A DNA stretch of 64,000 nucleotides from Streptomyces sp. NBC_00250 (lineage in GTDB: Bacteria > Actinomycetota > Actinomycetes > Streptomycetales > Streptomycetaceae): positions 7,481,001-7,545,000 of the forward strand of contig NZ_CP108088.1 of NCBI RefSeq assembly GCF_036192275.1, in the 5' to 3' direction. A program made the position numbers and the translations under genes. This document shows, piece after piece, positions 1-8,138 of the stretch. The notes beneath the pieces are model-generated. The model was not told the DNA's origin, ran no database searches, and saw nothing but the letters and a program-made list of their open reading frames with translations. Positions within the stretch are counted from its first letter, which is position 1. The number at the start of each line of letters is the position of its first letter.

Positions 1-1
1 T

Positions 2-499
2 GCGCAGACCTTCCAGCTTCCCCCCTGGCAGGGCTCCTTCGCCCAGCCGCTGGCCGACAACGAGGCCTCGCTCGCCCGTCACTGGGACCAGCACATGAGA
101 CCGTTCATCGACGCGCTCGCCTTCCCGATGGTGAAGAAGCTGGTGCCTCCCGTGCTCGTGGTCCTCGGCATCCTGCTCGTCATCGGCCAGATCGACCTGG
201 GCTTCGCGTTCGTCGCCGCCCTGATCACCGGTGGCATCTGGGGTCTGGCCCTCGACAAGCAGGCCAAGGCCGCGCAGAACCACCAGGACAACGCCGGCAG
301 GCTCCTGGGGCAGGCCCGGCTCGACTCGCTGCACCAGCTCCGGGGAGCCGCCGCCGAACTGACGGACTGGTACGAGAAGTTCAGGGCGGCCGACGCCGTC
401 GAGGCCCGGTGCCGGGAGCTCATCACCTCACTCGCCACCGCCAACCACGGCGCCTCGCCGTTCGAGGGCCGTACCGTACTCAAGGAGGACCACCGGTGA
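2..499 (+). CDS. 5'-truncated membrane protein of unknown function
   Basis: The reading frame is open from the first base of the window, so the true start lies upstream and only the last 165 residues are visible. An internal ATG at 95 would give 134 residues, but the preceding in-frame residues (AQTFQLPPWQGSFAQPL...) look equally coding. One hydrophobic stretch, starting about at VPPVLVVLGILLVIG and continuing through a second apolar segment, suggests a two-pass hairpin in the membrane. It is followed by a helical, charged cytoplasmic tail. The stop overlaps the next start by 4 bp (GTGA), so it belongs to an operon with the two small proteins and probably the AAA ATPase downstream. I recognise no family. 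Confidence 0.75.
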   Translation, partial: AQTFQLPPWQGSFAQPLADNEASLARHWDQHMRPFIDALAFPMVKKLVPPVLVVLGILLVIGQIDLGFAFVAALITGGIWGLALDKQAKAAQNHQDNAGRLLGQARLDSLHQLRGAAAELTDWYEKFRAADAVEARCRELITSLATANHGASPFEGRTVLKEDHR

Positions 500-759
500 G
501 CACCCCGTACGTCCCGCGGCAGCCCGCCACCCCGCCGGGGCAGTCGGCCGTGCCCCCGCAGCCCACGGCCCCACTGCAGCCCGCCTCGGTCCCGCCGACC
601 GTCCGCAGACCCGTCACCGACTCGCCGTGGGCCTCCCACCGCCCCGCGGCCACCGAGCGGGCGACCAGCCGGCTGCGCCGAGTCGTCGAAGGCCTGCCCG
701 ACTGGGAGCCGCTGCCCCCCGGTGAGACGTTGGTACGCCGCCCCGGCAGCGACCGATGA
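496..759 (+). CDS. Small proline-rich protein, unknown function
   Basis: An 87-residue protein starting at GTG 496, inside the stop of the previous gene, and ending inside the start of the next (4-bp overlaps at both ends). This coupling is the main reason to accept it. The first half is rich in Pro, Ala, Gln and Val and likely disordered. The second half (about residues 40-87) has a short amphipathic segment (ATERATSRLRRVVEGLPDW) ending in a proline-rich LPPGETLVRR motif that could dock a partner. I do not recognise a family. It is probably an adaptor in the complex encoded by this operon, which is inference from context only. Confidence 0.6.
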   Translation: MSTPYVPRQPATPPGQSAVPPQPTAPLQPASVPPTVRRPVTDSPWASHRPAATERATSRLRRVVEGLPDWEPLPPGETLVRRPGSDR

Positions 760-1328
760 GCGGGTTCTGGGGGCACGGAGGCCCGTACGAGGAGTGGGTG
801 GAGTTCCTGCGCCGCTGGGCCGGGTTCGAGCCCGTGGACCCGGCACGGCTGCCCGCGATCGAGGCGGAGGCGTACGACGGCGCCACCGTGGCCCGCCTCG
901 CCACGCACCTCACCGCGGCCCTGGACACCCGGCTGCAGGCCTGGGCCGACACGCTCGTACGGGCTGTGGACGCGGCCACCGACGAGTTCTCGGCCGGCCG
1001 GGAGCTGGCCCAGGCCCGCACCGGGCTGCGGTCCATCCGGGACCTGGCCGGCCACCACGGGCTGCCCGAGCGGCTGCGCGAGCGGCTGACCGAGGTGGTG
1101 GACCGTCAGATCCCCGAGCTCCAGGCACAGCTGGAGCGACTCCTGGAGGAGGCGGCCCGCGAGGAACCCGAGGCCCGCTGGGTCGAGGAGCGCCGCCGCA
1201 CTCTGCGCGACAACGCCCTCACCGCCGTCCTGGCCCAGCCGTCCGCGACGGCGCCGCCCCCGGGGGGCGCGGACGCTTGGTCCTACGACCCGGCGGCGGC
1301 ACCCCGCCGGCGCGTCCTACGGGACTGA
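756..1328 (+). CDS. Helical protein of unknown function in AAA ATPase operon
   Basis: A 190-residue protein whose ATG overlaps the upstream stop. It begins with an aromatic, acidic stretch (FWGHGGPYEEWVEFLRRWAGF). It continues as nearly continuous amphipathic helix with a coiled-coil-like part (residues about 100-150, rich in Arg, Glu and Leu), and ends in a Pro/Ala-rich basic tail. There is no signal peptide or membrane segment. The AAA ATPase starts 46 bp downstream with its own ribosome binding site. Function is unknown. The helical character and position suggest a soluble subunit or substrate adaptor of the ATPase, which is inference. Confidence 0.65.
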   Translation: MSGFWGHGGPYEEWVEFLRRWAGFEPVDPARLPAIEAEAYDGATVARLATHLTAALDTRLQAWADTLVRAVDAATDEFSAGRELAQARTGLRSIRDLAGHHGLPERLRERLTEVVDRQIPELQAQLERLLEEAAREEPEARWVEERRRTLRDNALTAVLAQPSATAPPPGGADAWSYDPAAAPRRRVLRD

Positions 1329-1374
1329 CCCGCTCTTCACGTTCTGTTCCCTTCCCGAGTCCCGAAGGTCCGCG

Positions 1375-2940
1375 ATGTCGAACTACGAAGATTGTCTGAA
1401 GCACCTCGACAGCTATATCTCCGCGCGCGTGCCGGTCATCGGCATGCGCACCATCGAGCAGGAGCGGGCGCTGCGGCTGCTCAGGGAGGCCGCCACCCAG
1501 CCTCGCCGCAGCAGCCTGCCCTTCTGGATCTACACCAGGGCCACGGGCCTGCGGGACCTGCGCACCAACACGACGGTCATCGACGACCGTTCGCTGACCG
1601 GTGCGATGGACTTCGCCGCCGCACAGTTCACCAGCCGGGCCAACGCCACCGTCGTCTTCGTCGACCCCGCCGACCTCGAAACGGACACCCCGGTCGCCCG
1701 GCACATGTCCGAGCTCGCCCGGCTGGCCGGCAACAACATGGGCAGCATCGTCGTCATCACCGACAGCCCCATCTGGAGCGGTCTGCAGCGGCTCGGCATG
1801 AGCCTGCACCTCGACCTGCCCCATCCGGAGGAGACGTACGAGACCCTCAGGGCCTTCCTCTCCGACCACGAGGGGATCATTCCGATCCGATGGGACGAGA
1901 GCGACACGCGCCGCGCCGCCGAGTTCCTGCGCGGGGTCACCGAGGCGGAGGCGGTCAACCTGATGGCCACCGTGGCCGCCAAGGGCGCCATCGAGCAGGA
2001 GGACGTGCTGGGGCTCGCCCAGGCGAAGGACCGGATCTTCAGCGATCTGACCGGCCTGGAGCGCGTCCAGCTGAAGGACGAGGACTACACCGTCGGCGGT
2101 CTGACGAGCCTGCGCGAGTGGCTCCAGCGCAAACACCGACTGATGCACGAGGACCTGCGCGACACGAAGCTGCGGCCGCCCCGTGGGGTGCTGCTCGTCG
2201 GTGTGCCGGGCTGCGGCAAGTCGCTGTCCGCCAAGGCGATCGCCCACGAGTGGCAGCTGCCGCTCTACCGGCTGGACATGGGCAGCATCCACGGCAAGTA
2301 CCTGGGCGAGTCGGAAGGACGCTTCCGGGAGGCGCTGGGCATGGCCGACCGGGTGGCCCCCTGCATCCTGTGGATCGACGAGATCGAGAAGGGGCTGGCC
2401 GGCCGCGATGACGGTTCGGGCGTGCCGCAACGGATCATCGGCCAGTTCCTCTTCTGGCTTCAGGAGTCGGACTCCCGCGCGTTCGTGGTCGCCACCGCGA
2501 ACGACGTCCGCAGCCTGCCGCCCGAGCTGCTGCGCAAGGGCCGGTTCGACGAGCTGTTCTTCGTCGACCTGCCCGACTCCCAGGACCGCAGGGAGATCAT
2601 CGAGTTGTACCACGGCCTCTATCTGAAGCGGCGGCCCGAGCCCGAGCAGCTGGACCGGCTGGTCGACCTGTCCGAGGGCTTCGCGGGCTCCGACATCGCC
2701 GCGGCCCTGCACGACGTGGGCGCGGAGGCGCACCTGAGCGGCGGCGTGGAGAACCTGAAGCCCTCGTTCATCGTGGACACCTTCGCCAACACCGTCCCGC
2801 TGAGCAGGGTCAACCCGGAGCAGATCGAGGAGATCCGGGCATGGGGACGGGAGAGGGCCGTCCCGGCCGGCCGGTCGGCGATGGCGGCGGCGACACCCGG
2901 CAGCGCCGGGCCGCGGCGCATCGTCTTCATGGAGGACTGA
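1375..2940 (+). CDS. Ycf46-like AAA ATPase
   Basis: A 521-residue single-AAA-module ATPase. The Walker A motif is GVPGCGKS at residues 276-283, Walker B is CILWIDEIE at about 330-338, and a sensor-1 segment (VVATAND) and arginine-finger region (LLRKGRFDE) follow. This order and the long N-terminal domain (residues 1-250, with a Rossmann-like VVFVDPADLE stretch) match the Ycf46/chloroplast-type AAA proteins found in cyanobacteria and actinobacteria, whose substrates are mostly unknown. GAAGG lies 6 nt before the ATG. It is the last gene of the operon, followed 16 bp later by a perfect hairpin. The partners upstream include a membrane protein, so the ATPase may act at the membrane. Family assignment is firm; the role is open. 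Confidence 0.9.
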   Translation: MSNYEDCLKHLDSYISARVPVIGMRTIEQERALRLLREAATQPRRSSLPFWIYTRATGLRDLRTNTTVIDDRSLTGAMDFAAAQFTSRANATVVFVDPADLETDTPVARHMSELARLAGNNMGSIVVITDSPIWSGLQRLGMSLHLDLPHPEETYETLRAFLSDHEGIIPIRWDESDTRRAAEFLRGVTEAEAVNLMATVAAKGAIEQEDVLGLAQAKDRIFSDLTGLERVQLKDEDYTVGGLTSLREWLQRKHRLMHEDLRDTKLRPPRGVLLVGVPGCGKSLSAKAIAHEWQLPLYRLDMGSIHGKYLGESEGRFREALGMADRVAPCILWIDEIEKGLAGRDDGSGVPQRIIGQFLFWLQESDSRAFVVATANDVRSLPPELLRKGRFDELFFVDLPDSQDRREIIELYHGLYLKRRPEPEQLDRLVDLSEGFAGSDIAAALHDVGAEAHLSGGVENLKPSFIVDTFANTVPLSRVNPEQIEEIRAWGRERAVPAGRSAMAAATPGSAGPRRIVFMED

Positions 2941-2956
2941 GGGACGGCACGAGACA

Positions 2957-2994
2957 CTGCTGCCTGCCCGACCCCCGAGCCGGGCAGGCAGCAG
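2957..2994. terminator. Hairpin terminator after AAA ATPase
   Basis: A perfect 14-bp stem (CTGCTGCCTGCCCG and its complement) with a 10-nt loop begins 16 bp after the ATPase stop and lies before the convergent lipoprotein gene. There is no U-tract, as is usual in Streptomyces. It could serve both strands. Confidence 0.8.
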
Positions 2995-3039
2995 TCGGAC
3001 GCGTCAACTCGTGGTCCCGGAACCACGACTACGGCATCC

Positions 3040-3975
3040 TCATCGAGGGGTGACCTCACGCGCCGTGCTGAGGCTGCGCTGCAAGGCGGACCAGTAGGCC
3101 TTGAGTTTCTGCGAACCGGCGGTGATCTCCGCGGTCTGGTAGCCGGCTTCGACCGCCTGCCGACGCTCGATGTAGTCGACCTTGTCCTTGCACGTCACAT
3201 CCGCGCGCGCCATGGACACCTCTGCGGCACTCGGAGCCCGGAGGGGTCCCTCCTTTCCCGGGACCGTGCCGGATCCGGCCCAGGATTCGGCCGCGGAAAG
3301 GGGATCCGGCTGGGTGTGCCCGGAGGCCCGCATGCAGGCGCTCCATTCGCTGTCCAGCGTCCGCACCCTGCCGTCGTTCTTCGAGCGGACCCAAGCGGTG
3401 TGCGACGCGGCCGACACCGGATCGGCCGTGAACATCCACTGCATGTGCAGTGTCTCGCGCGCCCGGTCCTGGCAGCCGGGACCGCTGCCACCCTCGCCTG
3501 TGTAGGCGTTCATCGTGGCGCGGTCCACGGTCTTGAGACGCTCTTTGCCGCGCCGCTCCGACGTGAATTCCTCCGCACGCGAGACGCCGGGAGGCGGAGG
3601 CAGCTGGTACCCGTACGAGGCTGCGACGGTCGCGTCGCTGATGCCGTAGCGGCGCTGGTTCGGATCGCGATTCTCTCCGCGAGGAGTGAGCGGGGCCGGC
3701 CACTTCATTCCGCGCTGCCGCATGCACTTTTCCGCCAGGACGTACTGCGCCCACGTGAGGGACGTCCGATCCTTGGTGCTCATTTTGTACGAGTCGAGCG
3801 GCAGTTCCAGGGTTCGCGAGGTGTGCGTGGTGGAGGTCGTCGGCGTCGGGCCGGACACGGTCCCTGCCCCGCTCTTCTCCCCGGCGTGAACGGCACCTTC
3901 GGTGCAGCCGGATATTCCGAGCACTGCCAGTACGGCAAGTGAACTGAATGCGGCCGCTCGGCGCTGCGGAATCAT
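3040..3975 (-). CDS. Secreted lipoprotein, unknown function
   Basis: A 311-residue protein with a lipoprotein signal peptide: positive MIPQRR start, hydrophobic core, and lipobox LGISGC with the acylated Cys at residue 24. The mature part begins with a low-complexity Thr/Ser/Pro linker (residues about 35-60). A soluble domain then contains several Cys residues and CMRQRG and CMRASG motifs, each preceded by a helix ending in Glu-Lys or Ser-Ala. The two similar CMR segments suggest an internal duplication of a helical unit. It should be anchored on the outer face of the cell membrane. Similar Cys-containing lipoproteins of unknown role are common in Streptomyces. The gene is transcribed away from the I36 gene, which has its own terminator in between. 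Confidence 0.8.
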   Translation of the reverse strand: MIPQRRAAAFSSLAVLAVLGISGCTEGAVHAGEKSGAGTVSGPTPTTSTTHTSRTLELPLDSYKMSTKDRTSLTWAQYVLAEKCMRQRGMKWPAPLTPRGENRDPNQRRYGISDATVAASYGYQLPPPPGVSRAEEFTSERRGKERLKTVDRATMNAYTGEGGSGPGCQDRARETLHMQWMFTADPVSAASHTAWVRSKNDGRVRTLDSEWSACMRASGHTQPDPLSAAESWAGSGTVPGKEGPLRAPSAAEVSMARADVTCKDKVDYIERRQAVEAGYQTAEITAGSQKLKAYWSALQRSLSTAREVTPR

Positions 3976-4010
3976 CTTGATTCACTCTCTGGTGAGTGTG
4001 GACGAAACGT

Positions 4011-4049
4011 CGGCGGATGCCATGGAAGAGCCTTCCATGGCATCCGCCG
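4011..4049 (-). terminator. Perfect 18-bp hairpin between I36 gene and lipoprotein
   Basis: Arms at 4011-4028 and 4032-4049 are perfectly complementary over 18 bp with a 3-nt loop, 13 bp after the stop of the I36-type gene. It separates that gene from the lipoprotein gene in the same direction and lies just upstream of the lipoprotein start, so it could also shape that mRNA leader. Confidence 0.8.
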
Positions 4050-4061
4050 CGTCGGTGTGCT

Positions 4062-4475
4062 CTAGTACGGGCAGGCCGAGTTGTTTATGAAGCAGTGCGA
4101 GGAGATCGAGTCGTTCATCCACGGCGAACCGTAGCCCATGTCATGGAACGTGGCGCCCGACCAGATCATCGAATCGTCGCCCGTGTAATTGGCATTGGTG
4201 AAGACCATGGCGTCGGTGTCGGGGTCCAGGTTCTTGATCGACGTCACGCTGTCGTTGATCGAAGTGCCTGTTCCGTAGTACGTGCCCGTGTACGAGGGCT
4301 TGCTGTAGAGCGTGTCGTAGATGGGCCCTTGCGCATCCTTGTCGCGGTAGAGACAGATTTCCCCACCGCTCGAAGAGTTGCAGACACCGTCGTACGAGGC
4401 CGCGTGGGCCGGTGCTGCGAATGCTGTAATGCCGAGCACGGCGGAGGCTATGCCGAGAATGTGGAGCTTGCGCAT
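4062..4475 (-). CDS. Secreted peptidase inhibitor I36 / crystallin-like protein
   Basis: A 137-residue exported protein. The Sec signal peptide (MRKLHILGIASAVLG..., AHA-A cleavage after about residue 25) is followed by a small beta-rich, Tyr/Gly/Asp/Asn-rich domain with the pattern GEICLYRDKDAQG ... SYTGTYYG ... NANYTGDDSMIW. This is typical of the peptidase inhibitor family I36 (SMI-like, beta/gamma-crystallin related) of Streptomyces, secreted inhibitors of metalloproteinases. Four Cys residues (two near the start, two near the end, final CPY) can form disulfides. The start at 4475 has GGGGA 5-8 nt upstream. Base composition looks less GC-rich than its neighbours. It appears monocistronic, with its own promoter and terminator. 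The exact target is not evident. Confidence 0.82.
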   Translation of the reverse strand: MRKLHILGIASAVLGITAFAAPAHAASYDGVCNSSSGGEICLYRDKDAQGPIYDTLYSKPSYTGTYYGTGTSINDSVTSIKNLDPDTDAMVFTNANYTGDDSMIWSGATFHDMGYGSPWMNDSISSHCFINNSACPY

Positions 4476-4519
4476 TGAATCCCCTTGGTCCCCTGTGTGT
4501 GCCGCGAAAGCGACAGGGG

Positions 4520-4550
4520 ATGATAGGCAAAGATCATCCTGGCTCGTCAA
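4520..4550 (-). promoter_or_regulatory. Vegetative-type promoter of I36 gene
   Basis: On the minus strand TTGACG (4550-4545) and TATCAT (4525-4520) are separated by 19 bp and lie about 45 bp before the start codon. They resemble HrdB-type -35 and -10 boxes. The spacer is slightly long; shifting the -10 to CTATCA gives 18 bp. Confidence 0.55.
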
Positions 4551-4901
4551 GGTTCCTTGGCGTGTGCACGCAAATCGCGAAAATTCACTTGCCGGGGTCG
4601 AAGAATTATGCCCCTGGCCGAAATCCGCCTTTTCCAAACGGTCGCGGCCGGTCCATTTCGTGGCAGACGGGCGACGCCCTTCGGTCCGGAGAACCTCGCT
4701 CCGCATGAAGTGCTGCGACGCGACCGGGACAGTGGTCTCCGGCACAGGAAGCGTCCGCCGCCCGTACCTCCCGGACCGCCCTGGCCCGCACGGCGCAAGG
4801 CCCTCGCGGCCCTCGTCATCGGCCGGCGTCACCGCGCGGCCCCGGGGGACGTGACCGACGTCTCTACCCCGGGACCGCCCCCGTACCGCAAGGTGGTCGC
4901 C
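4551..4901. other. Intergenic stretch without a convincing gene
   Basis: About 350 bp between the I36 promoter and the small ORF at 4902. The plus-strand frame ending at 5051 stays open through it, but the encoded sequence is Arg/Pro-rich and has no recognisable domain or ribosome binding site. I see no strong hairpin. It probably holds the promoter of the 4902 ORF. Confidence 0.5.
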
Positions 4902-5051
4902 ATGACCTCCACCACCGCCACCCGCCTCTTCCTCCGTGCCCGTACGGGCGGCCCCAAGGACGACCGGGGCGCCGAGCTCCTGGAGCAGGTCCTCGGCTGG
5001 ACGCTGGTCGTCCTCCTGGCCGTCTTCGTCACAGGGGCCGGCCTCATGTAG
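4902..5051 (+). CDS. Small single-pass membrane protein (49 aa)
   Basis: ATG 4902 is preceded by AAGGTGG at an acceptable distance. The product has a short polar N-terminus with basic residues, then DDRGAELLEQ, then a hydrophobic segment of about 20 residues (VLGWTLVVLLAVFVTGAGL) that reaches almost to the C-terminus. This gives an N-in tail-anchored topology. The arrangement resembles small Flp-pilin-like or stress-related membrane peptides, but the Glu and Tyr pattern of a pilin is not clear. The acyl-CoA dehydrogenase starts 143 bp downstream. Function is unknown and its status as a gene is moderate. Confidence 0.4.
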   Translation: MTSTTATRLFLRARTGGPKDDRGAELLEQVLGWTLVVLLAVFVTGAGLM

Positions 5052-5194
5052 TCGGGGGTCCGGGGCCCGGCGTCCGTGTGATCTCCCGTCGGCCACGTGA
5101 TCCCGGCGCCCCGAACGGGCATACTCCCCGCGACCCCGCGCGCGGCCCGCACGCCCGTGCCGTGCCCGCGCCCGGCAGGGAGGAGCGCCCGGCC

Positions 5195-6394
5195 ATGGCC
5201 GACAGCACCCCGGACGGCGTGGAACGCCGCCTGCCCACCGACGAGGCCCGCGAGCTGCTCGCCCTGACGCGGGACATCGCCCGGCGGGAGATCGCCCCGC
5301 GTGCCGCCGAGGAAGAGGCCGCCGGACACTTCCCCCGCGAGCTCTTCGCGCTGCTGTCCCGTTCCGGGCTGCTCGGACTGCCCTACGACCCCGCGTACGG
5401 CGGGGGCGGTCAGCCGTACGAGGTCTACCTCCAGGTCCTGGAGGAGCTCGCCGCGGCCCGGCTCACCGTGGGGCTCGGCGTCAGCGTCCACAGCCTCTCC
5501 TGCCACGCGCTCGCCCGCTACGGCACCGAGGAGCAGCGCGCCACCCATCTGCCCGCGATGCTGGGCGGCGGTCTCCTCGGCGCGTACTGCCTCTCCGAAC
5601 CCTCCGCCGGATCGGACGCGGCGGCGCTGCGCACCCGGGCGGTCCGGTCTCCCGGGGAGGGCGGCTCCTCCGGCGAGGGCGGCGACTGGGTGATCGACGG
5701 CACCAAGGCGTGGATCACCCACGGCGGCATCGCCGACTTCTGCACGGTGATGGCCCGGACCGGCGACGCGGGCGCGCGGGGCATCACCGCCTTCCTGGTG
5801 CCGGGGGACGCGCCGGGGCTGAGCGCGGCCCCGCCCGAGCGGAAGATGGGCATGAAGGGCTCTCCCACCGCGCAGCTCCACTTCGACGGGGTGAGGGTCC
5901 CCGACGAGCGGCGACTCGGTGCCGAGGGGCAGGGCTTCGCGATCGCGCTCGACGCCCTGGACTCGGGGCGGCTCGGCATCGCCGCCTGCGCGGTCGGGCT
6001 CGGCCGGGCGGCCCTGGACGAGGCCGTCGGGTACGCCAAGGAGCGCCGCCAGTTCGGCCGGCCGATCGCCGACTTCCAGGGGCTCCGCTTCCTCCTCGCC
6101 GACATGGCGACCGGGGTCGAGGCGGGCCGGGCGCTGTACCTGGAGGCGGCGCGGCTCCGGGACGAGGGGCGACCCTTCGGCCGGATCGCCGCGATGGCCA
6201 AGCTGTTCTGCACGGACGCCGCCATGCGGATCACGACGGACGCGGTGCAGGTGCTCGGCGGGTACGGCTACACGGCGGACTTCCCCGCGGAGCGGTATCT
6301 GCGGGAGGCGAAGATGCTCCAGATCGTCGAGGGGACCAATCAGATCCAGCGGGTGGTCATCGCGCGTCACCTGGTCGGACCAGAATCCCGCTGA
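5195..6394 (+). CDS. Acyl-CoA dehydrogenase
   Basis: A 399-residue FAD-dependent acyl-CoA dehydrogenase, the first oxidation step of beta-oxidation or of branched/short acyl-CoA breakdown. The start at ATG 5195 has GGGAGGAG about 9 nt upstream; the frame is open further upstream but without a ribosome site. Domain order is the usual N-terminal helical, beta and C-terminal helical. Family signature 1 is seen as AYCLSEPSAGSD, and signature 2 as QVLGGYGYTADFPAERYLR. The catalytic base is the Glu of VEGTNQIQR (Glu379). An insertion of Gly/Ser/Glu (PGEGGSSGEGGD) in the beta domain is unusual but lies in a loop. Substrate chain length cannot be read from the sequence. Confidence 0.93.
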   Translation: MADSTPDGVERRLPTDEARELLALTRDIARREIAPRAAEEEAAGHFPRELFALLSRSGLLGLPYDPAYGGGGQPYEVYLQVLEELAAARLTVGLGVSVHSLSCHALARYGTEEQRATHLPAMLGGGLLGAYCLSEPSAGSDAAALRTRAVRSPGEGGSSGEGGDWVIDGTKAWITHGGIADFCTVMARTGDAGARGITAFLVPGDAPGLSAAPPERKMGMKGSPTAQLHFDGVRVPDERRLGAEGQGFAIALDALDSGRLGIAACAVGLGRAALDEAVGYAKERRQFGRPIADFQGLRFLLADMATGVEAGRALYLEAARLRDEGRPFGRIAAMAKLFCTDAAMRITTDAVQVLGGYGYTADFPAERYLREAKMLQIVEGTNQIQRVVIARHLVGPESR

Positions 6395-6743
6395 CGCGCA
6401 CCGTGCGGTCCGCCCAGACCGGTCCGGCGGCGAGCCGCGCCCACTCCTGGTCGCGGTGGCCCGGGAGGGTGCGGCCCTGGCTGGCCCAGAGGGAGAGCAC
6501 GGCCTTGTAGATGGGCGGGTCGGCGGGGAGGGGAGCCGGGGCGGGTGCCTGCGCCGGAACGGGCACGGGGACGGGCGCGGGCAGGGGCACGGGGCCGGAG
6601 CCGGGGGCGCCGGACATCGGTGCCGGTGCCGGTGCCGATCCCGACGTCGGCGCCGACATCGCGTGGTGAACCGATTCTTCAACGCTGGGTTCGGCCTGCC
6701 GGTGCCGACCGATTCCGCTGGGTGTCGTGTACAGCGTGGTCAT
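6357..6743 (-). CDS. Hypothetical protein with Pro/Ala repeat region
   Basis: A 128-residue ORF convergent with, and overlapping by 38 bp, the acyl-CoA dehydrogenase. The middle (residues about 30-75) is a Pro-Val-Pro-Ala repeat from a low-complexity DNA tract. The last 55 residues (beginning DPPIYKAVLSLWASQGRTLP, with Trp and charged residues) look like a genuine small domain. No membrane segment or signal peptide is visible. The start has no clear Shine-Dalgarno sequence. I do not recognise a family. It could be a spurious frame, but the C-terminal half reads like protein. Confidence 0.45.
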   Translation of the reverse strand: MTTLYTTPSGIGRHRQAEPSVEESVHHAMSAPTSGSAPAPAPMSGAPGSGPVPLPAPVPVPVPAQAPAPAPLPADPPIYKAVLSLWASQGRTLPGHRDQEWARLAAGPVWADRTVRVSGILVRPGDAR

Positions 6744-6843
6744 GCCCGGACCAACGCGCCCCGGCGGCCGTGGTCACCGCCGAACGGATTCGAGCGGCAG
6801 TTCGTCCGGTACCCGGTGCACGACTCTGGCCTCCCGACGCAGA

Positions 6844-6860
6844 CCTGACGTACCGTCAGG
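6844..6860. promoter_or_regulatory. Palindromic operator CCTGACG-TAC-CGTCAGG
   Basis: A perfect inverted repeat with 7-bp arms and a 3-bp centre, ending 41 nt before the ATG at 6902. The same core (CTGACG-N3-CGTCAG) occurs at 49639-49653, at exactly the same distance from another start. Shape and size fit a TetR-family operator. No TetR gene is present in this window. Confidence 0.65.
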
Positions 6861-6901
6861 TTCCTTCGCGGAACAAGCGCTCGCCGACCAGGAGGTCAGC
6901 C

Positions 6902-8038
6902 ATGTCCGTGCACCGGCACGTCGACGACCGGCCCGTCGCACTCGACGAATACCCCGTGCACCAGGCCCCGCTCTCGATGAAGCACCACGTCAGCGGCGAC
7001 CGCAACGCCTACGACCGGTGCATCTTCCATGTCTTCGACCACACCGGCCGCGCCCTGCTCATCGCCGGCCTCGGGGTCTACCCCAACACCGGCGTCGTCG
7101 ACGCCTACGCCACCCTGCGGGTCGGTGACCGGCTGCACGCCGTCCGGGCCTCCGACGCCCTCGGAGACGACCGGATGAACCTCTCCGTCGGGCCGTTCGC
7201 CATCACCGTCGACGAGCCCCTCAAGCGCCTCTCCCTGCGCTGCGCCGCCGACCCCGACGACCCCGAGGGCCTGTCGTACGACCTCACCTGGACCGGCGAC
7301 TTCCCCGCCGTCTGGGAACCCCACCACACCCAGCGCCACGGCGGCCGGCTCACCCTGGAAGGCCGCCGCTTCGTCCAGGCCGGACACTGCGAGGGCACGA
7401 TCAGGGCCGCCGGCCAGGAGTTCGCGGTCACCCCGGGGGAGTGGACCGGCACCCGCGACCGCAGCTGGGGAGTCCGCCCCATCCCCGGCGAGGAGCCCGG
7501 CCGCGCCGCAGAGTTCCGGCCCGAGGGCTTCCACTGGCTCTGGATCCCGATGCGCTTCGAGGACCGCTTCCTCATGGTCATCGCCCAGGAGGACGCCGAC
7601 GGCTACCGCACCCTCAACGAGGCCCTGCTCGTCCGGAACGGCCACCGCGACACCCAACTCGGCTGGCCCCGCACCGAGATCACGTACCGCACGGGAAGCC
7701 GTCACCCCGAACGGGCCGTCGTCCACCTCGCCGATCCGACCGGCAAGCCCCTGGAGATCGGCGTCGAGATCCTCGCCTCCTCCCCGCTGGCCGTCGGCGC
7801 CGGCTATCCGCCCGCCACCGACTGGCAGCACGGCACCTGGCAGGGCCGCGGCTGGACGGACCGGCGCGTGTACGACCTCTCCGACCCCGCCGCCCACCCC
7901 ATGGCGGCCTACGGCGTCACCGACCACGCGGCCCGCTTCACCCTCGACGGCCGTACGGGCTACGGCATCTTCGAGCACGGCTCCTTCGGCCGCCACGACC
8001 CCAGCGGCTTCGCCGACCACACCTCCACCGCCCGCTGA
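6902..8038 (+). CDS. Lipocalin-like protein linked to acyl-CoA genes (DUF7064/7065 type)
   Basis: A 378-residue soluble protein. AGGAGG sits 5 nt before ATG 6902, so the in-frame upstream extension is not used. The sequence is beta-rich, with many Trp/His/Arg-centred strands (HPERAVVHL, GFHWLWIPMRF, GYGIFEHG). It follows the two-domain lipocalin-like pattern seen in actinobacterial proteins called DUF7064/DUF7065, which accompany phosphotransferase and acyl-CoA metabolism genes. There is no signal peptide. It is likely co-transcribed with the phosphotransferase 100 bp downstream, behind the palindromic operator. A ligand-binding or isomerase-like role on a lipid or steroid-like substrate is a guess from the family. 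Confidence 0.8.
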   Translation: MSVHRHVDDRPVALDEYPVHQAPLSMKHHVSGDRNAYDRCIFHVFDHTGRALLIAGLGVYPNTGVVDAYATLRVGDRLHAVRASDALGDDRMNLSVGPFAITVDEPLKRLSLRCAADPDDPEGLSYDLTWTGDFPAVWEPHHTQRHGGRLTLEGRRFVQAGHCEGTIRAAGQEFAVTPGEWTGTRDRSWGVRPIPGEEPGRAAEFRPEGFHWLWIPMRFEDRFLMVIAQEDADGYRTLNEALLVRNGHRDTQLGWPRTEITYRTGSRHPERAVVHLADPTGKPLEIGVEILASSPLAVGAGYPPATDWQHGTWQGRGWTDRRVYDLSDPAAHPMAAYGVTDHAARFTLDGRTGYGIFEHGSFGRHDPSGFADHTSTAR

Positions 8039-8138
8039 GGAACCTTCTCCCTCCGCGTCGAGCGGACCGTCGGCTCCCTTCCTCCACGGTCCCGTGCGCC
8101 GAACCCTCCTACGTCAACGGCCCTCCGAGGAGCTCCCC

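Noticed and set aside
4557..4901. Longer version of the small ORF ending at 5051
   Set aside because: The upstream part is Arg/Pro-rich with no ribosome site; ATG 4902 has AAGGTGG.
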